The position numbers and the translations under genes were made by a program. Positions 5,858 to 14,708 of a stretch of DNA of 64,000 bases are shown one piece after another. The DNA is taken from positions 124,001 to 188,000 of the forward strand of contig CAMYZE010000001.1 in the NCBI GenBank assembly GCA_947303805.1. The letters run 5' to 3'. Numbering within the stretch: position 1 is the stretch's first letter; each line of letters opens with the position of its first letter. Source of the DNA: an uncultured Clostridia bacterium. Lineage in GTDB: Bacteria; Bacillota; Clostridia; Lachnospirales; Lachnospiraceae. The notes below the pieces were generated by a model. It was not told the origin of the DNA. It saw nothing but the letters and a program-made list of their open reading frames with translations, and did not search any database.

Positions 5858-7300
5858 ATGATAAATCATGACGACACAATTTGTGCAATTGCTACGGCTC
5901 TTAGTCCTGCTGGCATTGGCATTATAAGAGTTTCTGGCGATAAGGCAATAGACATTGTCTCATCTATTTTTGTGAATAAAGATAGACATAAAATTGACAT
6001 AAAAGAAACACACAAAATTTATTACGGATATATTTTCGATAGATCAAGTGATAGTTTTATTGATGAAGTTTTGGTTTTAACTATGCTTAAACCAAAATCT
6101 TATACAGCAGAAGATGTGGTGGAAATTCAATGCCACGGTAGCATACTCGTTCTTAAAAACATTTTAAACCTCGTGGTTAAAAACGGTGCAAGAATTGCAG
6201 AACCTGGTGAATTCACAAAAAGAGCTTTCTTAAATGGTCGTATCGATTTATCTAAAGCGGAATCCGTTTCTGACATCATCATGTCTAAAAATGATTATGC
6301 CTTAAAGGCAAGTTTCAATCAATTAAAAGGAAACCTCTCAGATAAAATAAATTCTTTTAGAGAAGAATTATTAGAGTCAACTGCTTTCATAGAAGCTTGC
6401 CTTGATGACCCAGAGCACATGTCTGTTGAAGGATTTAAACCAAAATTAAAAACTCAATGTGAAAATATTATTAACGAACTAACAACTATTATAAAAAATT
6501 ATGACAATGGCAAACTCATAAAAGAAGGTATCAACACTGTAATTCTCGGTAAGCCAAATGTAGGTAAATCAAGTCTTTTAAATACTCTGCTAAATGAAGA
6601 TAGAGCCATCGTCACAGACATTGCAGGCACTACTCGCGATACCATAAAAGAAAGTATAAATTTAAATGGCATTACTTTAAATATCATTGACACAGCCGGC
6701 ATAAGAAATGAAGATAACGTTGATACAGTAGAAAAAATCGGAATTGATAAAGCAAAAACAGAAGCAGAAAATGCTGACCTGATAATTTTAGTTCTTGATT
6801 CATCAAAACCACTTGATAAAGATGACGAGGATCTAATCTCGCTCTATAAAACCCTAAACAAAAAAATAATAATTCTTAATAATAAATCAGATCTTTGCAA
6901 TGGCGCTCGTATAACTCGCGCCTACGATACACATGCTGCAGAGGTGAGCTATGCGAGCCCGCTTTGTACGGGCGAGCTATGCGAGCCCCACATCAACTTC
7001 TCTACCAAAACAAAAGAAGGCTTACAAGAACTCATATCCACCATAGAAAAAATGTTCTTAAACAATGAACTCGACTTCAATAACGAAATCTTCATTTCTA
7101 ACGAAAGGCAGCTCAACTCTATAAAAAATGCAAAAACTTCTCTTCAAAATGTTTTATCTTCCATAGAAAACTCCATGCCTGAAGACTTACTTACTATTGA
7201 CCTATCTGATGCTTACACTAACCTTTCAAATGTTCTTGGCATAGAAGTTACAGATGATCTTATAAATGAAATTTTCTCAAAATTCTGTATGGGAAAATAA
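5858..7300 (+). CDS. mnmE: tRNA modification GTPase MnmE
   Basis: With MnmG, MnmE installs the aminomethyl-type group on wobble uridine 34 of tRNAs. The start at 5858 (MINHDDTICAIATALSPAGIG) matches the conserved N-terminus better than the upstream TTG at 5822. The tetrahydrofolate-binding N-domain is followed by helical regions and a G domain with GKPNVGKSS, GTTRDT, DTAG and NKSD. The C-terminal catalytic Cys lies in FCMGK. At 480 residues it is longer than usual (about 450-460). The excess is about 30 residues between G4 (NKSD) and G5, encoded by three copies of the dispersed palindromic element. It is not beside mnmG here. Confidence 0.95.
   Translation: MINHDDTICAIATALSPAGIGIIRVSGDKAIDIVSSIFVNKDRHKIDIKETHKIYYGYIFDRSSDSFIDEVLVLTMLKPKSYTAEDVVEIQCHGSILVLKNILNLVVKNGARIAEPGEFTKRAFLNGRIDLSKAESVSDIIMSKNDYALKASFNQLKGNLSDKINSFREELLESTAFIEACLDDPEHMSVEGFKPKLKTQCENIINELTTIIKNYDNGKLIKEGINTVILGKPNVGKSSLLNTLLNEDRAIVTDIAGTTRDTIKESINLNGITLNIIDTAGIRNEDNVDTVEKIGIDKAKTEAENADLIILVLDSSKPLDKDDEDLISLYKTLNKKIIILNNKSDLCNGARITRAYDTHAAEVSYASPLCTGELCEPHINFSTKTKEGLQELISTIEKMFLNNELDFNNEIFISNERQLNSIKNAKTSLQNVLSSIENSMPEDLLTIDLSDAYTNLSNVLGIEVTDDLINEIFSKFCMGK
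6902..6988 (+). repeat. Three GTAN-hairpin elements inserted in frame in mnmE (copies b1-b3)
   Basis: b1 (6902-6925) is on the minus strand: GTA, GGCGC-GA-GT-TAT-AC-GA-GCGCC. b2 (6943-6960) and b3 (6966-6988) are on the plus strand, with GC-TAT-GC cores. The arms of b1 differ from other copies by paired compensatory changes. All are read through in frame and encode a loop including TRAYDTHAAEVSYA and TGELCEP. Confidence 0.8.
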
Positions 7301-7334
7301 TGAAAAAATAATCTTTTTTATTCCACTTTTTTAT

Positions 7335-7362
7335 TTTACTGTTACTATTTTTATGCTATAAT
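7335..7362 (+). promoter_or_regulatory. Putative promoter of the symporter gene
   Basis: TATAAT at 7357-7362 with a weak TTTACT 16 bases upstream precedes a strong AGAGGGGG ribosome site. Confidence 0.4.
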
Positions 7363-7395
7363 ATAATTATTAAAATTTTTAAGAGGGGGACTTTT

Positions 7396-8853
7396 ATGTC
7401 AGTAAATTTTTTAATTGTCGGCATTGTTGTTTTGTACTTAATTGTAATGCTCCTCATTGGTTACTATTCATCTAAATCTGTTAGTTCCAATGAAGACTTT
7501 ATGGTTGCAGGAAGACGTCTTGGACCAATTCTTATGGCAGGTACTCTTGCAGCAACTGAAATCGGTGGAGGTTCTTCACTCGGTGTTGTTCAAAAAGGTA
7601 TGAACCCAAGCTTCGGACTTAACTCTGCATGGTATATCATTGCTATGGGTCTTGCATTTGTATTTCTTACTTTCCTCGCACCAAAGATAAGAAACTCTAT
7701 GGTTAAAACTGTTCCAGAGTATTTCCGTCGTCGTTATGGAAAAGCTGCTGGTGCTATCACAGCCATAATCATGTTTGTTCCACTTATCGGTCTTACAGCA
7801 GGACAATTCATCGCATCATCAGTTATCCTTTCAACTATGCTTGGTATTTCTTACCACACAGCAGTTATAATTGTTGGTATCGTAGTAACAATCTATGCTG
7901 TTATGGGAGGACTTTGGAGTGTTACTCTCACAGACTTCGTTCAAGTTTTTTTAATCGTGTTTGGTATGATTATCGCTATTCCATTTGCACTTAGTTTTGC
8001 AGGCGGTTGGGAAGCAGTTAAGGCAAATGTTGACCCATCAGCTCTTAAAATTGTAGGTCAAGGTCAAGGCTATGGCTGGAAATCTATCCTTTCTCTAACA
8101 ATTATGTATATCGGAACATTCACAGTAGGACAAGAAGCTGTATCAAGATATTATGCAGCAAAAGATGGAAAAGCTGCTGTCCAAGGTTCTATATTAGCAG
8201 CAATCATCAATTTCGTGTTTGCATTTATCCCTGCTGTACTTGGCGTTATAGTTCTTGCTCTTATCAATATGGGTAAATTCTCTGAAGCAGAATTTGCAAC
8301 TGTTGGTGCAAGATATGCTCTTCCAGTTCTTGCTATAAGAGTTATGCCATCAGTAATTTGTGCACTACTTTTTGCAGGAATTATTTCAGCAACTATGTCT
8401 TCAGCAGATTCTGACTTACTCGGTGCAGGTTCTATTTTTGCAAATGACTTATATAAAGCCATATTCAAGAAAGATGCAACAGATAAAGAAGTATTAAACT
8501 GCACTCGTGGTATGATGATAGTTGTAGGAGCTTGTTCTTTAATTCTTGCTTATTTTAATAACAACGACATAATCAATATCTTAACATTTGCATTTACATT
8601 AAGAGCAGCTGGAACTTTCTTCCCTTATGTTTTAGGACATTACTGGAAAGGCAGTTCTACAGTAGGAACTATCGCTTCTCTTATTGCTGGAACTATCGTA
8701 GTTGTAGGTATTGATACATTTAAATGGACATTATTTGGATATAAGTTTGAACAATCTATAGTTCCAGGACTTGTTGTTGCACTTGTTGCATTCTTAGTAT
8801 TCTCTCTTATATTCCCACCTAAAGAGAAAACTACTGAATTAAAAGCTGAATAA
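7396..8853 (+). CDS. Sodium:solute symporter (SSS family)
   Basis: The 485-residue protein has about 13 membrane spans and the SSS fold (TC 2.A.21). Family features include SNEDFMVAGRRLGP after span 1, the glycine-rich TEIGGGSSLG, and SATMSSADSDLLGAGSIFANDLYK around span 8, where Na+ ligands lie. It is closest in feel to PanF/proline-type members, but the substrate cannot be named from sequence alone. It sits alone between mnmE and the convergent jag gene, with a shared bidirectional terminator. The ribosome site is unusually strong, suggesting high expression. Confidence 0.85.
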   Translation: MSVNFLIVGIVVLYLIVMLLIGYYSSKSVSSNEDFMVAGRRLGPILMAGTLAATEIGGGSSLGVVQKGMNPSFGLNSAWYIIAMGLAFVFLTFLAPKIRNSMVKTVPEYFRRRYGKAAGAITAIIMFVPLIGLTAGQFIASSVILSTMLGISYHTAVIIVGIVVTIYAVMGGLWSVTLTDFVQVFLIVFGMIIAIPFALSFAGGWEAVKANVDPSALKIVGQGQGYGWKSILSLTIMYIGTFTVGQEAVSRYYAAKDGKAAVQGSILAAIINFVFAFIPAVLGVIVLALINMGKFSEAEFATVGARYALPVLAIRVMPSVICALLFAGIISATMSSADSDLLGAGSIFANDLYKAIFKKDATDKEVLNCTRGMMIVVGACSLILAYFNNNDIINILTFAFTLRAAGTFFPYVLGHYWKGSSTVGTIASLIAGTIVVVGIDTFKWTLFGYKFEQSIVPGLVVALVAFLVFSLIFPPKEKTTELKAE

Positions 8854-8867
8854 AATATTAATAAAAA

Positions 8868-8898
8868 AGAGAACCTTTTCATTGGTTCTCTTTTTTTT
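8868..8898. terminator. Bidirectional terminator between symporter and jag
   Basis: The 8-bp stem (agagaacc with ggttctct) has a T run on the plus strand and an A run that serves as a T run on the minus strand. It ends both converging transcripts. Confidence 0.85.
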
Positions 8899-8899
8899 A

Positions 8900-9670
8900 T
8901 TATCTTTTATATTTTACTACGACATGTCTTTCTTTATCAAGCCCTACAGAAGTTGTCTCTATATTTCTCTCTTTTTGAAGAACTGAGTGTATAATTCTTC
9001 TCTCATAAGATGTCATTGGCTCAAACTCATAATCTTTATGTGATTTACGAACATTGTTTGCAACTGACTTTGCAAGAGACTCTAGCGTTTTATTTCTTTT
9101 ATTTCTATAGTTTTCGCTATCAATTCTTATTCTTACTCTATTACTCTTTCCGTTATTAACAACTATGTTCACAAGGTGCTGAATTGCGTCAAGAGTTTGT
9201 CCATGTTTTCCGATTACTACACCCATTTTTTCGCCACTTATATTAAGGACGAGTGTATTTGCTTCAACATTTGCTGTATAACTCATATTAATTTCAGTGT
9301 TGAATTCTTTAAAAATAGGTGTTAAAAATTCTTTTGCTTCATTAAATACTTCCTCTGGGTCTCTTGTCATTTTTTCTTCTTTCTTAGAAAAACCTTTACT
9401 TGTAGAAACTCTTTCTGATTTAAACTCATATACCCCAGCCGCATTTTCAACTAGTTTTTCTTTTTTGTTTGCACTTTCTTTTTTGTAATTTTCTTCCTTG
9501 TCGTCTTTCTTATATGCCTCTATGATAAATGGCTTAGAGCCAATTCCAAGAAATCCTGAACTACCTGTCTGAACTACTTCATAAGAAATGTTATCACTTG
9601 TAGTTGCTAGTTCTATCATTGCATTATTTATAGCTTCATCAAGAGTTTCACCCTTTGCTTCTATTCTCAT
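8900..9670 (-). CDS. jag: RNA-binding protein Jag/KhpB
   Basis: The 256-residue protein has the three expected parts: a Jag-N domain (residues 1-52, with SSGFLGIGSKP), a charged linker, a KH domain containing GVVIGKHGQTLDAIQ, and a C-terminal R3H domain with NYRNKR and SYERRIIHSVLQ. Jag/KhpB binds many mRNAs and sRNAs with KhpA, and in Gram-positive cocci it affects cell elongation and wall synthesis. It lies last in the minus-strand cluster rpmH-rnpA-yidD-yidC-jag, nine bases after yidC, its usual place beside the origin. Confidence 0.95.
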   Translation of the reverse strand: MRIEAKGETLDEAINNAMIELATTSDNISYEVVQTGSSGFLGIGSKPFIIEAYKKDDKEENYKKESANKKEKLVENAAGVYEFKSERVSTSKGFSKKEEKMTRDPEEVFNEAKEFLTPIFKEFNTEINMSYTANVEANTLVLNISGEKMGVVIGKHGQTLDAIQHLVNIVVNNGKSNRVRIRIDSENYRNKRNKTLESLAKSVANNVRKSHKDYEFEPMTSYERRIIHSVLQKERNIETTSVGLDKERHVVVKYKR

Positions 9671-9679
9671 CTTTCTCTC

Positions 9680-10969
9680 CTATTTATTATTCTTTTCATT
9701 GTACTTTTTTACCATATTTGCTTTTGCAAATAATGAATCTGGATTCTGCTCATCTGCAAAATAATATTTGTCTGCATTTTCAATGTGTTGTTTTTGGCTA
9801 TTTATCAGATCTTCTCTTTCCTTTTCTTTTCTTTCAATGTTCTCTTCCATCTTTTTAATATTATTTGCAGCTTGGGCTTCATTTATTGGTGGAAGACCTT
9901 TTTTTGCTCTCTTCTTATTTGCCTTCTCAATATTTTTCTTAATCATCTCATCCATATCGATGCCTTCAAGTTGTTTGTTGACAATAATCTGAGTTATAAC
10001 CATAAATACAGATGTCGCTATCCAGTAAATACCAATACCTGTTGCAAATCCCCAACAGAACACCGCTGACATAATAGGCATCATGATATTCATTGAGTTC
10101 ATTGTTTGCTGCATTGCGTCATTTTCATCATTTGCATTTACTTTGCTCTTATTCTGCTTTTGCATTAACAATATAGTTAAATACTGTGAAAGAGCTGCAA
10201 GAATTGGCACAAGAAGATATGGAGAAATTGCAAATCCCATTGCATTTGGTGCAGTTGAAAGATTTAATCCACAAAATGAGTTTGCCTGTTCTATTACTTC
10301 ATATTGTGGCGTAACTAGACTTTGAATCTCAGTAGAAAAGTCTGAAATCAAACTTCCAAATTGAGTAGGGTTTAATTTGTATAAGAAATCAATAATAAGA
10401 TTTTTTTGTGTCTCCCCCACCCCTTCAAAATTATGAAGTTGCTTTTCAAGACTTATAAGTTTATCTAAACCATTATTCTTATGAAAATCTGTTAATTTTT
10501 GTATTGCTTCTGAATCTGTAAGCAATGTATCTACTATATTCATAAACTTTTCTTTTATAGCAGGTACATATGCTGGTACATTCATTATTACTCTATAGAG
10601 AGCAAATATTATAGGCATTTGGATTAGAAGTTGCACGCAGCTTCCTGTCATAGATGTGCCGTACTTCTCATAAACAGCCTTTATCTCGGCCTGTTGAGCC
10701 ATCATAGACTGTTGGTCTTGTTTTCCTTCATATTTTGACTGTATTGCCTTTATCTCAGGCTGAATAATCGCCATAAGCTTTGACGATTTCTGTTGCTTTA
10801 CTGTGAATGGATATAAAATAAGTCTTGTGATAAGTGTGAAAATAATTATTGCGATACCTATATTACCTATTCCAACCTTATCAAGAGCTAGATATATTCC
10901 ATTCATTAGATATCCAAATAATGTAGATATCGGTCCAAGCATTCCATCGTGAGCTGTTAAAAATAACAT
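9680..10969 (-). CDS. yidC: Membrane protein insertase YidC
   Basis: The 429-residue protein belongs to the YidC/Oxa1/Alb3 family, which inserts proteins into the membrane alone or with SecYEG. The conserved core is evident: span 1 ending in LITRLILYPFTVKQQKSS with the positively charged groove residue, the coiled-coil cytoplasmic hairpin (IQPEIKAIQSKYEGK), and later spans including QYLTILLMQKQ and PIMSAVFCWGFATGIGIYW. Unlike bacillar SpoIIIJ there is no lipoprotein signal. An extracytoplasmic insertion of roughly 100 residues separates spans 2 and 3. The C-terminus is long and basic, consistent with ribosome contact. Confidence 0.95.
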   Translation of the reverse strand: MLFLTAHDGMLGPISTLFGYLMNGIYLALDKVGIGNIGIAIIIFTLITRLILYPFTVKQQKSSKLMAIIQPEIKAIQSKYEGKQDQQSMMAQQAEIKAVYEKYGTSMTGSCVQLLIQMPIIFALYRVIMNVPAYVPAIKEKFMNIVDTLLTDSEAIQKLTDFHKNNGLDKLISLEKQLHNFEGVGETQKNLIIDFLYKLNPTQFGSLISDFSTEIQSLVTPQYEVIEQANSFCGLNLSTAPNAMGFAISPYLLVPILAALSQYLTILLMQKQNKSKVNANDENDAMQQTMNSMNIMMPIMSAVFCWGFATGIGIYWIATSVFMVITQIIVNKQLEGIDMDEMIKKNIEKANKKRAKKGLPPINEAQAANNIKKMEENIERKEKEREDLINSQKQHIENADKYYFADEQNPDSLFAKANMVKKYNEKNNK

Positions 10970-10983
10970 CTATCTATCCTCCT

Positions 10984-11199
10984 TTATGGTACAGGATCAT
11001 AACCGCCTTTAGAAAAAGGATTACATCTAAGTATTCTCCAAAATCCGAGTGCACTGCCTTTTATCGCTCCGTGCTTTTCTATCGCCTCTATTGCATAATT
11101 AGAACAACTTGGTGTATATGGACATTTTGTAAAAAGCGAAAGAGTTGGAGAAATATATTTTTGATATAGTTTTATAAAATATATTAATACTTTTTTCAT
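10984..11199 (-). CDS. yidD: Membrane protein insertion efficiency factor YidD
   Basis: This 71-residue protein matches YidD almost throughout: YQKYISPTL, then [19 protein letters not shown], then [20 protein letters not shown]. YidD is a small peripheral membrane protein that aids YidC-dependent insertion. The three conserved cysteines of the family are present. It lies between rnpA and yidC in the usual order, with gaps of 6 and 14 bases. Confidence 0.95.
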   Translation of the reverse strand: MKKVLIYFIKLYQKYISPTLSLFTKCPYTPSCSNYAIEAIEKHGAIKGSALGFWRILRCNPFSKGGYDPVP

Positions 11200-11205
11200 G
11201 TAATT

Positions 11206-11544
11206 CTACGATTGTTGTAAGATCCCGTGTTTTTTACACAATTTTAAAAAATCATCTTTCAATTTAAAAAACTCCACTTTGTCAGACCCTACTCTTAAAA
11301 CAATTATCATATCTATTCCTTTTTCAATGTTTTCAATATTTTCTCTAAATATTTCTCTTATTCTTCTTGTAAGAGTGTGTCTCACTACAGAGTTTCCAAC
11401 TTTATGTGATACAGAAATCCCAAGTCGGTTACTTTCCACATCACTGTTTTTCGAAATATACATTACAATATTTTTTGTAGCAAAAGATTTCTTTTCGTCG
11501 TACACTTTTTTAAAATCACAATTTTTTTTAATTGAATGTTTCAT
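11206..11544 (-). CDS. rnpA: Ribonuclease P protein component
   Basis: RnpA binds the catalytic RNA RnpB and helps remove 5' leaders from pre-tRNAs. The ATG at 11544 (MKHSIKKNCDFKKVYDEKKSF) is preferred because family members start this way. A GTG at 11565 would add seven residues, and neither has a convincing Shine-Dalgarno site. The 112-residue product contains the RNP motif region NRLGISVSHKVGNSVVRHTLTRRIREIFR (residues about 43-71), split here by description only. It follows rpmH by 45 bases. Confidence 0.93.
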   Translation of the reverse strand: MKHSIKKNCDFKKVYDEKKSFATKNIVMYISKNSDVESNRLGISVSHKVGNSVVRHTLTRRIREIFRENIENIEKGIDMIIVLRVGSDKVEFFKLKDDFLKLCKKHGILQQS

Positions 11545-11589
11545 TCCGCAAATAAAAATGGTCACTTATGCGCGACCAAGATTTAAAAG

Positions 11590-11727
11590 TTATACTGTTA
11601 ACTGTTTTCTACCTTTAGCACGTCTTGCAGATAATACTTTTCTTCCATTTGCTGTGCTCATTCTTGATCTAAAGCCATGAACTTTAAGTCTTTGTCTCTT
11701 TTTTGGTTGAAGTGTCATTTTAGCCAT
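11590..11727 (-). CDS. rpmH: 50S ribosomal protein L34
   Basis: The 45-residue, highly basic protein reads [19 protein letters not shown] and ends [11 protein letters not shown], matching bacterial L34. An AGGAGG sits 9 bases before the ATG at 11727. An in-frame ATG at 11733 lies too close to it to be favoured. It is the first gene of the minus-strand cluster leading away from the origin and is driven by a consensus promoter. L34 is a structural protein of the large subunit that contacts 23S rRNA. Confidence 0.95.
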   Translation of the reverse strand: MAKMTLQPKKRQRLKVHGFRSRMSTANGRKVLSARRAKGRKQLTV

Positions 11728-11809
11728 ATTCATCTACCTCCTATTATTATTTTAGGGCAACTAAACCCTTTGGCATTTTTTGCCTTTAAAATTGTGTAAA
11801 ATCCTAAAA

Positions 11810-11838
11810 ATTATAGTAATTTTTGGCTTTTTTGTCAA
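11810..11838 (-). promoter_or_regulatory. Consensus promoter of rpmH-rnpA-yidD-yidC-jag
   Basis: On the minus strand TTGACA (11833-11838) and TATAAT (11810-11815) are separated by 17 bases, a perfect SigA promoter. The leader that follows (to 11728) contains small hairpins, including ggcaaaaaatgcc. Confidence 0.85.
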
Positions 11839-11839
11839 C

Positions 11840-12035
11840 ATTAAAAGTAACTATTTTAGAGTGTTGATAAAATGTTAATAACTTATAATTGTTTCTCCTT
11901 TTCTTCCATAATATTTTATATGTTTGTGTATTTTTAATTTTTGTTAATTTTCCACCGGAATTTGTTAAAAAAAATGAGTTTTCCACCAACTTTTGCCTTG
12001 AAAAATATCTCTTTTTAATATATAATAGCCTAGAA
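11840..12035. other. Probable oriC segment upstream of dnaA
   Basis: This AT-rich gap separates the diverging rpmH and dnaA clusters. It holds two direct TTTTCCACC boxes (11948-11956 and 11979-11987). It also has inverse-strand TTATCAACA (11862-11870) and TTATTAACA (11873-11881), all close to the DnaA-box consensus TTWTNCACA. Gene polarity switches here, as expected at an origin. The 13398-13519 gap between dnaA and dnaN is also very AT-rich, but I see no clear boxes in it. Confidence 0.7.
11998..12026 (+). promoter_or_regulatory. dnaA: dnaA promoter with almost no leader
   Basis: TTGAAA (11998-12003) and TATAAT (12021-12026) are 17 bases apart. The -10 ends nine bases before the ATG at 12036, so the mRNA leader should be only about one to three bases. 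No Shine-Dalgarno site exists. Confidence 0.65.
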
Positions 12036-13397
12036 ATGTCTAAAAACTTTGAAAAATTAAGCTCTAACTGGAACCATTTATTACTTCAAATGAAGGATGA
12101 TTTTGAAATTAGCGACCATGTATTTCAAGCTTTCATAAAAGATGTATTAAAACCAGTAAAACTTGAGAAAAATACACTTTATATAGAAGTTCCTGAAGAA
12201 GGTTATATTAGCTTTTTACAAAATCGCGTTCTTTCTCAGTTAAGAATCGCTGTTTCACACGAAACTGGCATATCTACTGAAGATTTAGAGATTATTTTTA
12301 AGGCTAAAAACTCTTCTCTTAAAAGAATAAGAGATGAAAATGAGGATTTTGTTTCTCTTCTCAAAGCATCTGGGATAAATGACCCACTCAATACTTTTGA
12401 AAACTTTGTTCAAGGTCAATCCAATGCCATTGCTTATGCTACAAGTATAGCTGTAGCAGAACATCCAGGAGAAAATTATAATCCTTTATTTTTATTTGGA
12501 AAGACGGGTCTTGGAAAAACTCATCTTATACAAGCAATTGCTAATTATGCTCTAAAGAAAAATCCAAATTTAAACATTTTATACACAACTTGTGAGAAAT
12601 ATGTCCAGGAATTTGTTAATAGTATTCAAAAAAACACTATTACCGACTTTAAAAACAAATATAGATCTGTTGATATCTTGTTAATAGATGATATTCATTT
12701 ACTCGCAGGAAAGCAACAATCTCAAGAGGATTTCTTTAATACATTTAATGCTCTTCATGAAAATAAGAAACAAATAGTATTAACATCTGATAAACCTGTA
12801 AAAGAACTTGGAAATGATATTGAAGAAAGGCTTAAATCAAGGTTTTCTTGGGGTACAACATGCGAATTATATCTACCTGATTATGAGACAAGAATAGCAA
12901 TTCTTCGTAAAAAAGAAGAAAATAGACACCCTGAATTTAAAGTAGATAATGAAGTTATAAAATATATTGCACAAAATGTAAAATCAAATATAAGAGAACT
13001 TGAGTCTGCATTAAATAATATTATTTTATATTCAAAAATAATAAAAAAGCCTGTAGATATAAATCTAGCAAAAGAAAGACTTACAGATATTAAAAATAAA
13101 GATGAAAAAAAATTAACACCAGATAGAATTACTAACATTGTTTGTGAGTATTTTGGAGTAAATATATTAGATATCTGTGGCCCAAAGAGAAATAGGGAGT
13201 TTGTTTATGCAAGAGATATTGCTATATATTTATGTAGAGATATGATAAAAGATATAACACAGGAAAAAATTGGTGAATTTTTTAATAGAGATCACAGTAC
13301 TGTTATTAATTCTTGTCAAAAAATAGAAAATAGATTAAAAAATGAAGAAGAGTTAAACGAAAATATAAAAAATATAAAAGAAAAAATGTTATTATAA
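12036..13397 (+). CDS. dnaA: Chromosomal replication initiator DnaA
   Basis: The start at 12036 gives MSKNFEKLSSNWNHLL, the usual beginning of domain I. An upstream in-frame start at 11889 would run through the promoter and DnaA boxes and is rejected. The 453-residue protein has a domain I interaction module and a short linker. The AAA+ domain has Walker A GKTGLGKTH (about residues 155-163) and Walker B LLIDDIHLL. The domain IV helix-turn-helix carries the DnaA-box-contacting RDHSTVINSC near residue 419. It unwinds oriC and loads the helicase. The upstream TTTTCCACC boxes probably also allow autoregulation. Confidence 0.97.
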   Translation: MSKNFEKLSSNWNHLLLQMKDDFEISDHVFQAFIKDVLKPVKLEKNTLYIEVPEEGYISFLQNRVLSQLRIAVSHETGISTEDLEIIFKAKNSSLKRIRDENEDFVSLLKASGINDPLNTFENFVQGQSNAIAYATSIAVAEHPGENYNPLFLFGKTGLGKTHLIQAIANYALKKNPNLNILYTTCEKYVQEFVNSIQKNTITDFKNKYRSVDILLIDDIHLLAGKQQSQEDFFNTFNALHENKKQIVLTSDKPVKELGNDIEERLKSRFSWGTTCELYLPDYETRIAILRKKEENRHPEFKVDNEVIKYIAQNVKSNIRELESALNNIILYSKIIKKPVDINLAKERLTDIKNKDEKKLTPDRITNIVCEYFGVNILDICGPKRNREFVYARDIAIYLCRDMIKDITQEKIGEFFNRDHSTVINSCQKIENRLKNEEELNENIKNIKEKMLL

Positions 13398-13519
13398 AAT
13401 ATTAATTAACAAGTTTTATTTTAAAAAAGTGTTTAATTAATAATGGTTTTAAAAGTTTTTAACATATTAACAGCACTAATAATAATAATAAATAAATATA
13501 AATAATAAAAAGGAGCTTT

Positions 13520-14632
13520 ATGAAAATTTCAGTAAAAAAAGAAGAGTTTTTAAAATCTCTAAATATTGTTAGTAAAGCGTTAAAAAAAGGAAATTTATAT
13601 CAGATTTTAGATTGCGTTTTAATTGATGCATCTAAAAATAAAATTATTTTAACCTGCCAAGATGGAAAAGAAATAACAATTAAAAATGAAACAGAAGGAA
13701 CAATAATAGAAAAAGGTATTGCCGCAATAGATGGTTTTTATTTAATGGATTTAATAAGAAATATGCCAGAAAATAGTGAAATAGAAATAAATGTAAATAA
13801 TAATAGAGATTGTTTAATAACCTGCGGTGAAAATATAAAATATGAAATACAAGCAAAAGATGAAACAACTTATCCAAATATAACATCAGTAAATAAAGAA
13901 AATAAGATTTTATTAAATGAATTAAAAATAAAAAAACTTATAGAAAAAACAATTTTTTCATATGATAAAAATTTTGATTCATCAAATATAATTTTGAAAG
14001 GTATTTATTTTAATGTAAATAAAGAGAAAATCACTGCTAAATCAATGGATGGATATATAATATCAATTGTTAATGAAGTAATAAATGACAATAATGGAAA
14101 ATACGAAACAATTATTCCAGGATCATCACTAGAAGAATTAAATAAACTTATAAAAGGTGAAGTAAATAAAGATGTTTATATATATTTCAATGATAAAAAT
14201 GTTGCATTTGAATTCAATAATACTTTATTTACATCTATAATTATTCCAAATAATTATATTGATACAGATAGAATATTTAATATTGAATACTCTACAAAAG
14301 TTAATATTGATAGAAATGAGTTTTTAGAAAGTTTAATAAGATCTAAATCAGTATTAAGAGAAAATGAAAATAAACCAGTAATATTAGATATAAAAGATGA
14401 TTATATGGATATTAGTTTAAATACTTTAGCTGGTGGCTCGTATGAAAAGATTGATATAAAAAGAACAGGTAAAGATTTAATGATTGCATTTAATGCAAAT
14501 TATTTAATAAAAGTTTTAAGTGCTATTGATGACCAAAATATAAATTTATATTTTTCTGGTTCTAAAAACCCTATAATAATTAAAGATAAACAAGAAACAT
14601 ATTCATTTTTACTAACACCAGTTAAAATTTAA
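13520..14632 (+). CDS. dnaN: DNA polymerase III sliding clamp (beta subunit)
   Basis: The 370-residue protein has the length and three-domain character of the beta clamp. It starts MKISVKKEEFLKSLNIVSKAL and ends YSFLLTPVKI, like the usual terminal L-x-P-V/M-x motif. Two copies form a ring that tethers DNA polymerase III and other clamp-binding proteins. AAGGAG precedes the ATG. It lies 122 bases after dnaA. The coding region is notably AT-rich even for this genome. The yaaA-type S4 gene found between dnaN and recF in bacilli is absent. Confidence 0.95.
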   Translation: MKISVKKEEFLKSLNIVSKALKKGNLYQILDCVLIDASKNKIILTCQDGKEITIKNETEGTIIEKGIAAIDGFYLMDLIRNMPENSEIEINVNNNRDCLITCGENIKYEIQAKDETTYPNITSVNKENKILLNELKIKKLIEKTIFSYDKNFDSSNIILKGIYFNVNKEKITAKSMDGYIISIVNEVINDNNGKYETIIPGSSLEELNKLIKGEVNKDVYIYFNDKNVAFEFNNTLFTSIIIPNNYIDTDRIFNIEYSTKVNIDRNEFLESLIRSKSVLRENENKPVILDIKDDYMDISLNTLAGGSYEKIDIKRTGKDLMIAFNANYLIKVLSAIDDQNINLYFSGSKNPIIIKDKQETYSFLLTPVKI

Positions 14633-14708
14633 AATGTTTTAAAATATATTTTTATTATAAATATATTAATAAAAAATTTATTTATAAGTTTAATAGCTTA
14701 AGTAAATT

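Noticed and set aside
11889..12035. N-terminal extension of DnaA from 11889
   Set aside because: The extension passes through the DnaA boxes and the dnaA promoter and does not match family N-termini.
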